The notes beneath the pieces are model-generated. The model did not search any database. It worked only from the letters and a program-made list of their open reading frames with translations, and was not told the origin of the DNA. This document shows positions 23,565 through 36,029 of a DNA stretch of 64,000 nt, one piece after another. How positions within the stretch are numbered: position 1 is the stretch's first letter; each line of letters opens with the position of its first letter. The translations under genes were made by a program, and so were the position numbers. The DNA lies in assembly GCA_022818135.1 (NCBI GenBank), contig JAFMSR010000016.1:43521642-43585641 (forward strand), given 5' to 3'. The DNA is from Saxidomus purpurata. Taxonomy: Eukaryota; Mollusca; Bivalvia; Venerida; Veneridae.

Positions 23565-24553
23565 ATATTTATGATATTATAGCACATCTTTCATGTTCTA
23601 CTTTTAAACAAAATGCTGATGATTCTTATCTCAGAATTATAGAGCCGCCATTGTTTTGCAAGATATCAAACAAACGTTACTATGTAACTTTTACTGAAGC
23701 AGTACCAGCGTCAAACCGGTGTTCCATACGCCTTAAGAATTATAAAACACAATTTGGCTATTTTATAAGATGCATAATATAATCAGTGAAGCCGGAATGA
23801 AGCGTGCATTCTTGCTACTGCATCAATTAGTCATGGTTCCAGGCATAACGGCAATCAAGGATTGTGATTACACGAGCACAGGGGCTATAATGACGTCTTA
23901 ACATAACTTTATCAAAACACCAAAGATCGATCCTCTGCAACTATAAACACCTTTCTTAACAACAGTATAGATCTACATGTTCATCATTTGATGTCCTCGC
24001 AGTACATTGGTAAAACAATTACCTTCACCTGTCAAAAGTAACATTTAAAAGGAGAGTCTGAACGCATTACCAAAGTTCTGTATACAAATGTAGTTCAAAT
24101 ATATTGTCAAGCAGAAAACTGCATTGACAACACTTGGTATATGTAAACAAGTGTTAAACAAAAATGTAAACAGTTCCGCTGTATAAAGAAACAACTTCAT
24201 TTGTCTTTCTACAATCCTACGATTTGTTGTAACTGCATTTTTTCTTTAGTACGCTTTTAACGCGACTCAAAAAATCACACAAATAAACGAAGGCGTAAAG
24301 TACATAAACTTTATGTCTCTTATCACACAAGTTTTCAAACTTATGTATTTGTTTTTAAAAGAAGGTTGCACGTGCTTCTTGTTTTCTCAATATTTCTGAC
24401 GAATCCTTTTCTAAAACCTTGTTCAGTGTTCTTGATCTGAATCTTTGAAAATTAAATATACCCAGTAATAAATAGATTCTAATATTGACACGATTGTCAT
24501 AAAAATCACACCACAAAGTGTTCTCACACGACACTTCGATCACTACGACTTAA
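23565..24553. other. Non-genic stretch
   Basis: No supported feature. A short minus-strand frame (24355-24543) lies beyond the stop of the 24554-24976 frame but in another phase. Confidence 0.35.
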
Positions 24554-24976
24554 TCAACAATTAACTCTCATAATACTGGTATGGACCGAGAACATTTTCA
24601 TTTGATATATAAATAGTATCTGTTTCAACGTAACTATTCTCTTTTTGAAACTGAAAAAGCTGCAGCAAGTATATAACGTCATTAAATTTTGAACAACGCA
24701 TGTGTAAAACACAACATCCATTCCAATCCTGAAGTAATTGAAATCAAGCAAACTATACTTATCTCTTTTCCAAGCATTATTATCTGTGTACACGTGACAG
24801 AGAACCAAGGAAAACATGTATAACGCTAACAACTGCTCGAGAAACGGGATATATCGATATTCTTTTTGTCGATTTAACGTGACCACACGTTGCTGAAATC
24901 GCTCTAAATGTTGTAACCTGCAGATATAGTTAAACAAAACTTTCATTAAACTCTTACATGAAACGTATATTACCAA
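24554..24976 (-). CDS. Hypothetical membrane-like protein exon
   Basis: An open minus-strand frame has hydrophobic stretches around FLEQLLALYMFSLVLCHVY and VVFYTCVVQNLMTLYTCC that could span a membrane. A candidate acceptor, CTATATCTGCAG|G, lies inside the frame at about 24927, so the true exon may begin there. No homology is recognised with certainty; a chemoreceptor-like fragment is one guess. No ATG-supported start or neighbouring exon was identified, and chance occurrence is possible. Confidence 0.25.
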   Translation of the reverse strand: MVIYVSCKSLMKVLFNYICRLQHLERFQQRVVTLNRQKEYRYIPFLEQLLALYMFSLVLCHVYTDNNAWKRDKYSLLDFNYFRIGMDVVFYTCVVQNLMTLYTCCSFFSFKKRIVTLKQILFIYQMKMFSVHTSIMRVNC

Positions 24977-25419
24977 AATTATGTTTATCGTAATGATACA
25001 TAGTCAATTTCCGTGAAAATCATGCTGACATTGTACTTATTTTATTTGATTACCTGTCCGTTTATGTACACTTCGTCCCGATCGTGAAAAAATCGTGAAA
25101 TATAACCTGCACCTTTCTGTATCAAATATTGAATTATTGTATCCGATATTCAAAGTGAATCATTCAAAATGTAATTTATGCTGCGACTTTTCAGAATACA
25201 TGCAGTCTTGTCGCAAACAGGCCTCGTGGAGAAATTTCTCCATAAGCTTTCCTTCCGTGAAATATACGTGTATCTTGTTAAAGCAAGTACAAAACAAATT
25301 AAAGCAAAATCTGTAACTATCTGATATTGTACTTATCTAATATACGCATGTCTTCAATTCTGCTCTGTATTTTGTCTGAAATGTTGACATCTTGACAATT
25401 TAATGCACCAAGCACATCC

Positions 25420-25567
25420 AATTTGAGTGTAAACGATCTGGCGACGAAACCTCGAATGGCTCTTCAATACCCATTACACACTAAATCATACCATCACGTG
25501 ATTCTTTTCCCGTCTACTATGCACGAGTACATTCTTAAGGTAGCTCCAACCCGCTAATAAATTCATT
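25420..25567 (+). repeat. Dispersed repeat fragment (matches 19960-20098)
   Basis: It is near-identical to 19960-20098 (for example GTAAACGATCTGGCGACG and ACACACTAAATCATACC) and ends at the same TAATAAATTCATT. Same orientation, 5.46 kb apart. Confidence 0.75.
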
Positions 25568-25849
25568 GATGATACAGTGAAACCGGTTGGCAAATACAAA
25601 TAGAAAACTCATATAGTGTCATTTTTTCTTTTTATTATATAAATTGACTTTGCTGTTTAAAATCGACTTTGTAATACTAATTATTAGTACATGTGTTAAT
25701 AGTTATAAGTAATCGGCAATTTTCCGTACATTTATTCAGTATTTATGAGTGAAAGTAAAACATTTAAACAGGTCATTGTCTAAACACTTATTATTCTAAA
25801 AATAAAAAATCAGGCCCGCACAATACCCGTAGAATAAACAGGCCCATCC

Positions 25850-25999
25850 AGCCCTTTTGATTGGCTACACGGTTCCCGAAAAACGTTTCACGGTTACAGT
25901 CATTCTGATTGGCTACACGGTTTTAACCAAACTAAAAACGAGAACTGTGCGGTTACCGTTAATCGGTAATTGAGAACGCGCGGAAGTGAAACGCTGGCG
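25850..25999 (-). repeat. Right terminal inverted repeat and subterminal region
   Basis: Positions 25979-25999 are the exact reverse complement of 16156-16176. The inner 130 bases hold GGCTACACGGTT twice, plus GGTTACCGTTAATCGG. A diverged copy of this inner part lies at 26222-26300 (TCATTCTGATTG, TCTACACGGTTTTTACC). Confidence 0.6.
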
Positions 26000-26284
26000 G
26001 TACTGTATGTATGATATCTTGAATGGTTGCCCGAATACGGGAGTGAATTCCAACAGCCACTATTTATGCTTTTTATATATTACCGCCGAACTCAAAAAAA
26101 GTCTGTAGTAGTTACGATAGTTTTTAGAAAATCGACTTATAAGAATCGAAATAATCTATGTCTTGGAGTGCTTAATCGAAATTGAAGCATTTCCCGTCGG
26201 TAATGTGCCTGCGTTATAATTCCGCCAGAGTCATTCTGATTGTCTACACGGTTTTTACCAAACTGAAAACGAGAACGGTGCGGT

Positions 26285-27510
26285 TACCGGTCGCCCCTCG
26301 TGAATTATTCCGCCAGGAACATCGCCTCCGGGGAATGATTAAATTTCGATAAAGCCATCCAAGCCATAGATTATTTCTTAATTAATGACACTGAAACATT
26401 CCTGCTACTGCTGTTTATTTAGACACTGGTAACAAAACCGGAGGGCAAATTTATTAGCGAAAGCGATTATGAAAATCCATTATTGTTTTCAATCCAAACA
26501 GATCAAAATGCAGTTGATCCCTTTCATGTGAACATCTTTTTGAATACGTGTAAATAACGCAAAGTCCGTGGATGATATTTTCAAACGACCTCGATGCGTA
26601 GAAATTAGAATCAGATCTATACCAAAATCACACTTTTCACGTGCTTGCACATGTTTTATTTATTTGCTTCCTCGAGGTGTCAAACTGACCATTGTAATAG
26701 AAAAGGACAAAATGTTGTATGCTTATGTGTTTTGTTTACTCTATAATTGTACATGTGAACATATTTGTTATTGAATTTACCCTTCGCTCTCGTGAATTAT
26801 TCCGCCAGGAACATCGCCTCCGGGGAATGCTTCAATTTTGACAAAGCACTCCAAGCCATAGATTATTTCTTAATTAATGACACTGAAACATTCCTGCTGC
26901 TGCTGTTTATTTAGACACTGGTAACAAAACCGGAGGGCAAATTTATTAGCGAAAGCAATTATGAAAATCCATTATTGTTTTCAATCCAAACAGATCTTGA
27001 AAATTATTTTGTGTTACGACGTTGAGTCATATTTAATTACTTTAGTTCTGAACGAATGTAATTTTTCTTAATTGATACATTGTTGTTGTGTAAGATAACA
27101 CATCTGGGTTGGTTTTACTTTTTCCTGCAAATGTTCGCCGATTTTCTCTGAATGCTTTTAAAAATAAAGTTGATCGGCACATAATTCAAAGAAAGTTACG
27201 TATTGAAGAGAGATTTTCAGTATGTCTGACTCCAAAAAAATGCAGTTGATCCCTTTCATGTGAACATCTTTTTAAATACGTGCAGATAACGCAAAGTCCG
27301 TGGATGATATTTTCAAACGACCTCGATGCGTAAAAAATAGAATCAGATCTATACCAAAATAACACTTTTCACGTGCTTGCACATGTTTTTTTATTTGCTT
27401 CCTCGAGGTGTCAAACTGACCATTGTAATAGAGAAAGACAAAATGTTGTATGCTTATGTGTTTTGTTTACTCTAATTGTACATGTGAACATTTTTGTTAT
27501 TGAATTTACG
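26285..27510 (+). repeat. Recent tandem duplication (~490 bp unit), second copy with a 240 bp insert
   Basis: Positions 26300-26780 and 26790-27509 match closely (CGCCAGGAACATCGCCTCCG, GGAGGGCAAATTTATTAGCG, GTCAAACTGACCATTG). The second copy contains about 240 extra bases at 26996-27237. Translated, the insert includes RRFSLNAFKNKVDR, which resembles the last part of a LINE ORF. Short frames at 26568 and 27373 are copies of each other and have no domain. Confidence 0.75.
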
Positions 27511-27534
27511 ATGTTTGTATTACAATATAAAAAT

Positions 27535-27735
27535 ATAATCCGAATGTTATTACCCGCACATTCAACAACATGTGACCTGGGCATATAACCCGAAAGTTAT
27601 TACCCGCACATTCAACAACATGTAACCTGGGAATATAACCCGAAGATTATTACCCGAATATTGGTCAACGTGTGACATGGACGTTTAACTAAAGACTATT
27701 ACCTGCACATTTGACAGCATGTGACCTGGGCTTCT
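27535..27735 (+). repeat. ~60 bp tandem repeat (4 units)
   Basis: Units read ATTACCCGCACATTCAACAA followed by CATGTGACCTGGGCATATAA. The first two are nearly identical and the last two are diverged. Confidence 0.75.
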
Positions 27736-27837
27736 GCCATAATAAATAATTTTCCTTACATTCTAAAAATAATTTCTAGACATGTATAATGCAAAGTTCT
27801 GATGATGTTGAATATTAACGCTTAAGTTCTAAATTTT

Positions 27838-29100
27838 GAGACAATGACAATGACAATGACAATTTATTTATTGATACTGGCCACCGGCCCTTTACAGCAT
27901 GTTTAATACAATACATACATATTTAAAAGCACTGGTACCCGAAGACATTCGAAAATGTAATTACTTACAACATTACATTATTACAATACCAAAAAGCATT
28001 TTTGGAGTTAACAAGGAGATATGAATATAACATACTTTTCAAAAATGGCAGTTTTATCTCTTAACGTACATAAAAGGCACAACTCTATAAGTTTGTATTC
28101 AGAGTAGCTAAAATCTCACTTCTCTCATTAAAAGCGAAGTATGCATATTTTGCTAAATTTTGGATAACATTTTCTGAAATGGAACTCATTAAATATTAAA
28201 TTTATGAACAGTTGGAATGATATAAAATTTGCTAGGGATATATTTTTCTCTAATTGCCGTAAGGTTTCTACAAACCAGAACAAAATGATATTCGTTCTCA
28301 ACAGCCATGTTGCACAACTTACAAATTCGTTCTTCTCTTATAACATTTCCTGTTTCAACCTAAAGATCATGGGAAGAAGTTCTTAAGATTGAAAGAGCTC
28401 GTCTAAATTTCCTCTCCGTTACAGTATTCAAATATTTTTCATGTGTGACGGTATTTTTAAACTGGCAAAAACTCAGCAACTTCGGACTATCTTGTACCTG
28501 TGACACCAATTGCTGTTGGTATTGGTCTTTTAGTCTTTGAACAAAACAGTTTACAAAAACAATTTCATTATAAACCCATTGATCTATCCAAGCATAACCA
28601 AAGCCATTAGAAAATAATAGGTTTCTTATACCTGAACACCAATTTGTTTGTCCACAATCATCAAGATACTTCAACATAAGATAACTTTTCTTAACCAGTC
28701 TAGTATCACCCATTTTCAAGATTTCACACCAGTATCTTAAACATCTTTTTGCAGAGTTAATATATAGTGGGAGTCTTCCACAATCACCTAAAACAGCTAT
28801 GTTCATTGTTTTTTGATTTACACACATGTATCCTTTACATGAATAATTGTGTACTGATTCAATGGTTGGGTGCTTATCTAAACCCCAAATTTCAGATCCA
28901 TGTAATAACATTGGACTTATTTTAGTGTCAAATATATTAAAGAACACTTTCTGAGGAAGTTGGCCATATTCATGTAATTGAGACAGAACAGAAATTAGAA
29001 CACGTTTAGCTTTTAATGCTTGTTCACTAGCCATTTTCGAAAGCGATAGTTGTTGTGACAATGTAACACCTACATATACAGATACAGACAAACGGTCCTG
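27838..29100 (-). mobile_element. 5'-truncated LINE fragment with ATTGTC tail
   Basis: On the minus strand a LINE ORF C-terminal region (29091-28360) is followed by an untranslated part. It ends in an (ATTGTC)n-type short tandem tail (27838-27862 on the plus strand reads TGACAATGACAATGACAAT). Short 3' tandem tails are typical of several LINE clades. The 5' end near 29100 is a truncation. Confidence 0.75.
28360..29091 (-). pseudogene. LINE ORF2 C-terminal region (thumb and connection)
   Basis: The frame has no stop over about 240 codons. It opens with YVGVTLSQQLSLSKMASEQA, equivalent to the Y-x-YLG-x-x-L region of LINE RTs. It continues with FDTKISPMLLHGSEIWG, the highly conserved A/ML-x-YG-x-EIW motif, and CLRYWCEILKM. 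It ends ERKFRRALSILRTSSHDL. The catalytic RT blocks are absent through 5' truncation. The true ATG is unknown, since the first codon at 29091 is TTG. Confidence 0.8.
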
Positions 29101-29259
29101 AAGAGAGACCTTAACATAACCGTCCCTGGCGGTAACCGACTTCCATCTGCTATGTCGCTGCCAGAGCTTTTAAACAGTCTTCTTATTAGCAACTGATCGC
29201 CGCCAGATCTAAAAGAATGCAGACCGTAAATGGCGGAATACAAACCTAGAATTCTCAAC

Positions 29260-30410
29260 TTATTTTTAAAGAGATCCCGAATATCGGAATATAAAAGAGG
29301 TTTTTCTAATTTCGCAACATGTAAATCTTGGACTTCTTACAATAATACACAGGTCTGAATACATACTCAGACATAATAAAAACTGTTTGCTTTATGGCAG
29401 TATCTCTCTAACAGGTTAACTCTGGAAGAAAGATTGCCTGTTCGTGCTATGACAACAACATTGCATTCTCTCAAAACGTCATGTTTAGACTTGTGCACAC
29501 TATTTCACAATGCAAGTCAAGACATGTAATATGATTTCTTTTCCATTTAAGAACTTCACTAACTCGGATTTTTTTTAAAAAACTGCATACATTAATACAA
29601 ACATAGTATCATAGCAACTAGTATCAAGTCGGCCAAAGAACTGTTCTCAAAATCGTGCTCTGGCGCAAATCGACTTGTTAATTGTTTGAAAATATCAGAA
29701 GATGTAGGTTCTTTCTTTTGTGCTGGTTTGGCAATGTTACGAATGCATCCATTTTAACACAGTTTGAGCAGACTGTAATTACAGGGTTCTGCGTATAAGA
29801 GAAAGCTGCCATAGTGTAAGCCCTTTTAAGAACATATTATATCTTGTTCAGCTTTGATTTTCCGCAAGCATAGTCACTTTGACACACGGAAAACTAAGAA
29901 TAAAGCAACAGTCACTGGAGTGGCCGCTAAAATATCTAAGTCAAAGTTATTACACCGTCTGCGAAACGATTGAAATGTGATAGATACTTTACTGTTGATG
30001 ATTCCTTCTCGTAAATACAAGCAACTTAAACATCCGAGAACATTTCTTCAGTCCGATCCGAAATCTAAGCACATTGGACAGTAATATCAGTCCATCTCCG
30101 AGTACTAAACAAGCCTGCAAGTCAAAGCATATAACAATAGTTCACAAGCAATTTTATAAAATTGAATCAGGTGTTGTTATCCGTACGACATTCAAGTCTT
30201 ACAACAACAACTTTACTTGTAAAGTTTCTTAAATAAAAAAAAAATTATTTGTTCCTGCCTTGGACGTAAATCCCGTCAGCAAACCTCAACTATTAAAGTT
30301 AGAAATAGTGAATTTTTCCCGGAAATCATTTGGAAAAAAGGGCCGGATGACCAATATGGCCCTGCCAAAGCTTTATAAAGCTCGGCTGTTAAGTATTACT
30401 AAATCTAGAA
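29260..30410. other. Non-genic stretch
   Basis: No supported gene. The short minus-strand frame at 29070-29258 just upstream of the LINE fragment may be part of its leader or unrelated. Confidence 0.35.
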
Positions 30411-30414
30411 TGAG

Positions 30415-30656
30415 GCGCTCTTTACCTGAAGAGTTTAATGCTACAGAAAGCGGGTTTACCTTGTGTGGCACAAAATGCACTTCATATACACAGTGTTTAT
30501 GCAATAATTCTGTTACTGTAAAATCTACAAATTCCTTGTATTCTATAGCTGACCTGCTGTTTTCCGTGATAAATGTAGGAGGTTCAATAATAAAAGAAAT
30601 AATATAGCCGTCTTCAACAACTTTAAAGTTTAAACTAGGAATGTCAACGAATACCA
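30415..30656 (-). pseudogene. RT N-terminal fragment (DIRS/Ngaro-like)
   Basis: Minus-strand translation has EDGYIISFIIEPPTF, KEFVDFTVTELLHKHCVYEV and NPLSVALNSSGKERLILDL. These are the segments that precede and include the first RT motif. It diverges from the family after LILDL, so the palm domain with the catalytic Asp residues is lost. Confidence 0.65.
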
Positions 30657-31975
<1,319 letters not shown>

Positions 31976-32882
31976 TGTTCGGAGGTATTGTGTTTTGCCA
32001 GAAATGATAAGCGTTTTTGAGTCTACCTTTAACGGAAAAATCTGAAATTTGAACTACACTTTCCGCATGTTCACAAAAACGGTTTTGAAATTTATGTCTG
32101 TACCCTTGGAATGAAAATTCAGAATAAAATCCAATACTTATCATGTTCATCACCTAATAGATGTTTATGTCTATGCTGAGTCGTCATTTGTATCGGCGGA
32201 GGTTTCTGTGTGCGTAGCCGCGGGTAACATAATTCCTGTTCTCCTGAATTTCTGTATCCTGATGACGCCAATAGCGCAGCCCGTTGTAAAGTGTCCCTGA
32301 CCACCACATTTCCAACGGTAGACTTCTCCATGTTGGATAAATCTTCCCGCCATATGTGTTCTAATGAAGCTGTTGTTTTTGTCGCAAAAGCTACAAAAAT
32401 AATTATTAGTACAACACATGCTATCGACGGTTTCTGCTTTTTTGAATTTTTCAAGCTTGACTTTAGCCCTGTCTTCAGCTCTTCGAATTTTCTTATCATC
32501 ATCCGAGTCATTTCATAAGTCTCATATTCTCTGCTAGTTGCCCAACCTTCTACAGAATTATCGGCGACCATAATTAACTTATATTTACGTTTAATCTTGG
32601 ACTTTGCATCGGCGATAAACTCTTTCGCCATGGCTGCGTCTTTAAACTCTACTTTAGAATCCAGCAAATAATTAATTTCTGAGTTGAATGCAAACTGTTT
32701 TTGGTTTGATAAGCTTTCAAGAGAAATTGATTTGTCAATTCTAACCTTTTTTATTTTGTACTCTCCACAATCCACTCTTAATTAGTCTCAATTTCCCTCT
32801 TAAGCTGATTGAAGTTCCTCTATATCGGACACAACTTGCCGTCTAAAATTATCTCTGGGTTCCCCCGTTTCGTTTTCGCTCA
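31976..32882 (-). pseudogene. gag-like ORF with CCHC zinc knuckle, frame-shifted
   Basis: A start at about 32882 gives MSENETGEPRDNFRRQVV, then a frameshift near 32800. The central part contains QFAFNSEINYLLDS, KEFIADAKSKIKRKYKLIMV and WATSREYE, a lysine-rich helical region matching the gag-like protein of DIRS/Ngaro elements. A second shift near 32420 brings in YRWKCGGQGHFTTGC, a CCHC-type knuckle that binds nucleic acid. RT then begins with VKGRLKNAYHFWQN. At least two shifts make it non-functional. Confidence 0.6.
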
Positions 32883-33168
32883 TGATGTACACATTTAGCT
32901 GTTAATAACTAAACCTCTAGTGGTGATTTATCAATACACAATCCTTTTTATATATAATAGTCCAGTAAGGGAAGCTCGGAACCTAGACAAAATTGCAAAA
33001 GAATTTCCGAGTGCATTTTTGTAAAGGGTATAGTCCATTGTAGTCACAGAAAAAAATCACAATCTATACATGTTGTCATTTTCTTGCATTTGATGAAAAA
33101 CGATTTTAAAAAGGACATTTTTTGCGTGCTTTATAATTTGTGCAAGCGTCGATCCATACTTATATTGG

Positions 33169-33200
33169 TGACGTCACAATAAATAGTTTTAATGGCGGAC
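33169..33200 (+). promoter_or_regulatory. Promoter-like cluster: CRE, AT-rich box, YY1-type start
   Basis: A perfect palindromic CRE, TGACGTCA (33169-33176), is followed by AATAAATA and then TAATGGCGGAC, which contains a YY1-type AATGGCGG. This lies just upstream of, and over, the ATG at 33192 in the first exon of the nuclease gene. Factor binding is inferred from motifs only. Confidence 0.4.
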
Positions 33201-33279
33201 AACTTTAAAATGTGCTTTCCGGTCCGGATTTATTCGAAAAATACTTTGAGAATCACTTCTAAGGAGCTTCAGTACGATG
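33192..33279 (+). other. Candidate exon 1 of the FEN-like gene, with a short open frame
   Basis: An ATG at 33192 opens 29 codons (MADNFKMCFPVRIYSKNT ...) to a consensus donor GATG|GTAAGTAT at 33280. Spliced to exon 2 it stops four codons later (E-E-T-A-stop), so it would be a 33-codon upstream ORF unless exons are skipped. It is the first of a series of exons leading to the main ATG at 35315. Confidence 0.4.
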
Positions 33280-33676
33280 GTAAGTATTTGATTTCATCAC
33301 AAAACAGTGTTATTTGATGTAAAATGACCGTTTGTCAAATAAGTTTCACACTAACTAGATTGCTAGATGTCATCGTTGTCGAGTAAATAAATAATCTGGA
33401 AATCACACTTTAAACCTCGGAAGTACCCAAAAGTTGAATAGATATAGTTCATTCAATTGTAATTTTATGTAATTCATTTAGAAAGCAAGTATTTGAGAAA
33501 AATTATATAAACTTGTATGTCAAGGTCACGCACAATTTCTTAAACTATGGAACGCCGGTTCAGCCAAAATATTAAATTTCCATATTGAATATAGGTGTCG
33601 GTAACAATTCTTTTACCAACCCAATAGAGTGTGTTTTTAATAAAGGTAGCGACTTATTTTAATTATTTGTTTACAG

Positions 33677-34982
33677 AGGAAACTGCATAGAGAGATTATG
33701 TGAACAGTGATGAGTTTCTGATCGAAATGTGCAATATCTTTATCAAGGTAACAAGACATAAATGTTTTATATAAAAAAAGATAAAAATATACATTGTAAG
33801 AAGTTTAAATTCAGAAAAATACTATGTTAGTTATGTGAGAACAAATGATTCTTTCATTGGTATTAAGAATTAACTGAAATGTTTTTGTCTTCTCTTTTCT
33901 AGGTTGTTGTTACAAGTTCCCCGTAGTGTTTCAAGAACTTAAGCAGTCCAACTTCAATTAATTAAAGCTACGTTAACAGGTAATTTTGTTCTTGTTTCAT
34001 TTTCACAATATGATACATAAAAACCACCTTATTTGTGACAATGTATATTGTTAATGTTTTCTATCTGTCCTATGGTATTGATAATTAATATTCTTCAATC
34101 AAGTCATTTCACAGTATATGTTTCTGTATATGGCTATATCATAAATTGAAAAACAGTTTTGCCTTTGTTATACATTTATTAGTCCTTATTCATTGATATA
34201 CTTTCTTCAGATTCATTTAGTTTGATCTATCTGGTGCACGAAAAGCCAGTAGGAGAATGTTGGTACTGTGCAAAATGTATCTGACAAAGATAGGTAAGAA
34301 ATTTAAATTTTCAATATTCTTATAAACGTTAAAAATATTCTGAATTTGAAAGAGAAAATGTATGTGCTAAAAGAATTATTATATATCTGTCTTGCTTCCT
34401 CGATAATTGATGTTTTCACACATTTATATTTTTCTTCAAACGTTTTTTTTTATATGATGTGTTTAAATTTTATAATTGAAACGATGAGTTAACATTAAAA
34501 TGGATGAACATAATCATTCCTTGCCCACTACTGTTTTTTTCAGATTATGTGGTTTCTGAGAAAGTAAAGAAATGTTGATAATGTTTGAAATGTATTAAAT
34601 TAAGCTAGGTAAGTCAGATTCGGTTTCGGTTTTTCCATATGTAATTAATAAAACTTTATGCATTTAAAACAGATACATTGTAGAAGGTTTTAAGACATAA
34701 AAGGTTTCTATTACGTTTATTCTTTAAAAAAGATAAGAATTATTTTCATATTTTAAAAGTTCTTACATTTATGTATACCTTTGCATGATCAGTTCACGTT
34801 GACATTTAGTTATTTAAGAAGAGTTGCAAATAACTTACAGAAGAATTTTATATTTATATCTTAATGATATGTGTCTTTTCAGATTCGTTCATGCTGCCAT
34901 AGTCTTTGTTGTGTTTGACAAATTTGATCAACTCTGATGCTGCCCAAAATATATATCTCATAGCTATACTTAAACTAACACG
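33677..34982 (+). other. Five short candidate non-coding exons (exons 2-6) of the FEN-like gene
   Basis: Acceptor/donor pairs define 33677-33747, 33903-33979, 34211-34293, 34544-34608 and 34883-34982 (71, 77, 83, 65 and 100 nt). Acceptors are TTTACAG, TCTTTTCTAG, TTTCTTCAG, TTTTTTTCAG and CTTTTCAG. Donors are AAG|GTAACA, CAG|GTAATT, TAG|GTAAGA, TAG|GTAAGT and ACG|GTAAGG. All contain stops in most frames, so they would form a spliced 5' UTR. Exon 7 begins exactly at the main ATG after TGTTATAG. The regularity of the signals is the evidence; no transcript is available. Confidence 0.5.
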
Positions 34983-35314
34983 GTAAGGAGCTACAGTTTA
35001 TAGACCATGTAATAATTCCTTAGTCTTTCAAAGTTTGAAATTACATACTAATACTTTCTACTTGCCTTTATTTAGCTTATGTATGAAAGATCTGTTTTGA
35101 AATATCTTTAACTTGATCACCATACTTTTATGCCTGTTATTCTTGGGATTTTTTCACGTTTTTCATGAAAGTTCTTGTCCATACGCTTTGCATATTAATA
35201 TTCAAACTACACAACAAGTGATTTTACTATCATTTTTTCTTATAGCTGGTTTAAAATCATATTTATAAGGATCATTTCACCAGTAAATGTACTTACTTCA
35301 TTTTTATGTTATAG

Positions 35315-36022
35315 ATGGAAGTATGTGCCATATGTGAAATGGTAGTCACCAATCATGATGATATTGCAATTCTTGGTGCAAAAGGCAGTCAAGGGATCAA
35401 TGAGATAAGTGCATTGAAACAGGACAGAATAAAAACAACTGCAGGACAAAAAGTACACGTAGACTGCAGAAAGAAATATACTCTAAAACGAAATTTGTTA
35501 AAAGAAAAAGACATAAACGGTAACAAAAACAAATCACTAAGATCTATAAATGACTTTGACTTTAATCATAAATGTATTTTTTGTGGAAAAGCTGCCAAAC
35601 TGTCTTTCAGAAAAAGAGGACATGATGTGTTTCCAGTTAGAAGTATTGAATTTCAGTCTACAATAAAAGAAGTGTGTGAACAAAGAAATGATGAATGGGC
35701 AGACAATGTAGCCTGTAGATTAGCATCTGTTATAGACTTGCCTGCTGCATATGCAGTGTGCCACCAGGCATGTAATGTTAATTTTAGAACTGGTAGACAT
35801 ATTCCAAAAGTATTTCAAGATATGCCTGTCAAAAGTCCAACTGGAAGACCATGTAGAGATATAAATGATGGATTTATGACAGTAGTAGAATACCTAGAAG
35901 ACAGTCAAGATGTTGTTACTATTTCAGAAATGGTTACTTTGATGGATCAAGCATGTGGTGAACATGCATACTCGGCGAAGCACTTGAAAAGGAAATTAAT
36001 AGATTATTTTGGCGAAACACTT
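35315..36022 (+). CDS. FEN/XPG-like nuclease-family protein, N-terminal part
   Basis: This coding segment starts with ATG directly after an acceptor. It encodes C4-x2-C7 ... GQKVHVDC (H48, C51), a likely zinc module, and then CIFCGKAAKL. A Cys/His block follows (VACRLASV ... AYAVCHQACNVNFRTGR). It ends with a helical region, KHLKRKLIDYFGE. The block order matches a multi-copy family of uncharacterised invertebrate proteins I have seen in molluscs and cnidarians. The frame stops at 36023 because of an insertion; the protein continues at 36265 with SSKEGQVDKLALKQTASSIL. Function is unknown; the zinc modules suggest nucleic-acid or protein binding. Confidence 0.65.
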
Positions 36023-36029
36023 TAATTTA

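Noticed and set aside
27535..27735. CRISPR-like array
   Set aside because: Units are directly adjacent tandem copies without unique spacers, in a eukaryotic genome.
30260..30607. 115-codon plus-strand frame
   Set aside because: It is the antisense of the RT fragment on the minus strand, whose motifs are recognisable.
32119..32775. Host transmembrane protein (ACVVLIIIFVAFATK segment)
   Set aside because: The hydrophobic part arises after the frameshift; the correct frame there is the CCHC knuckle of a gag-like protein.
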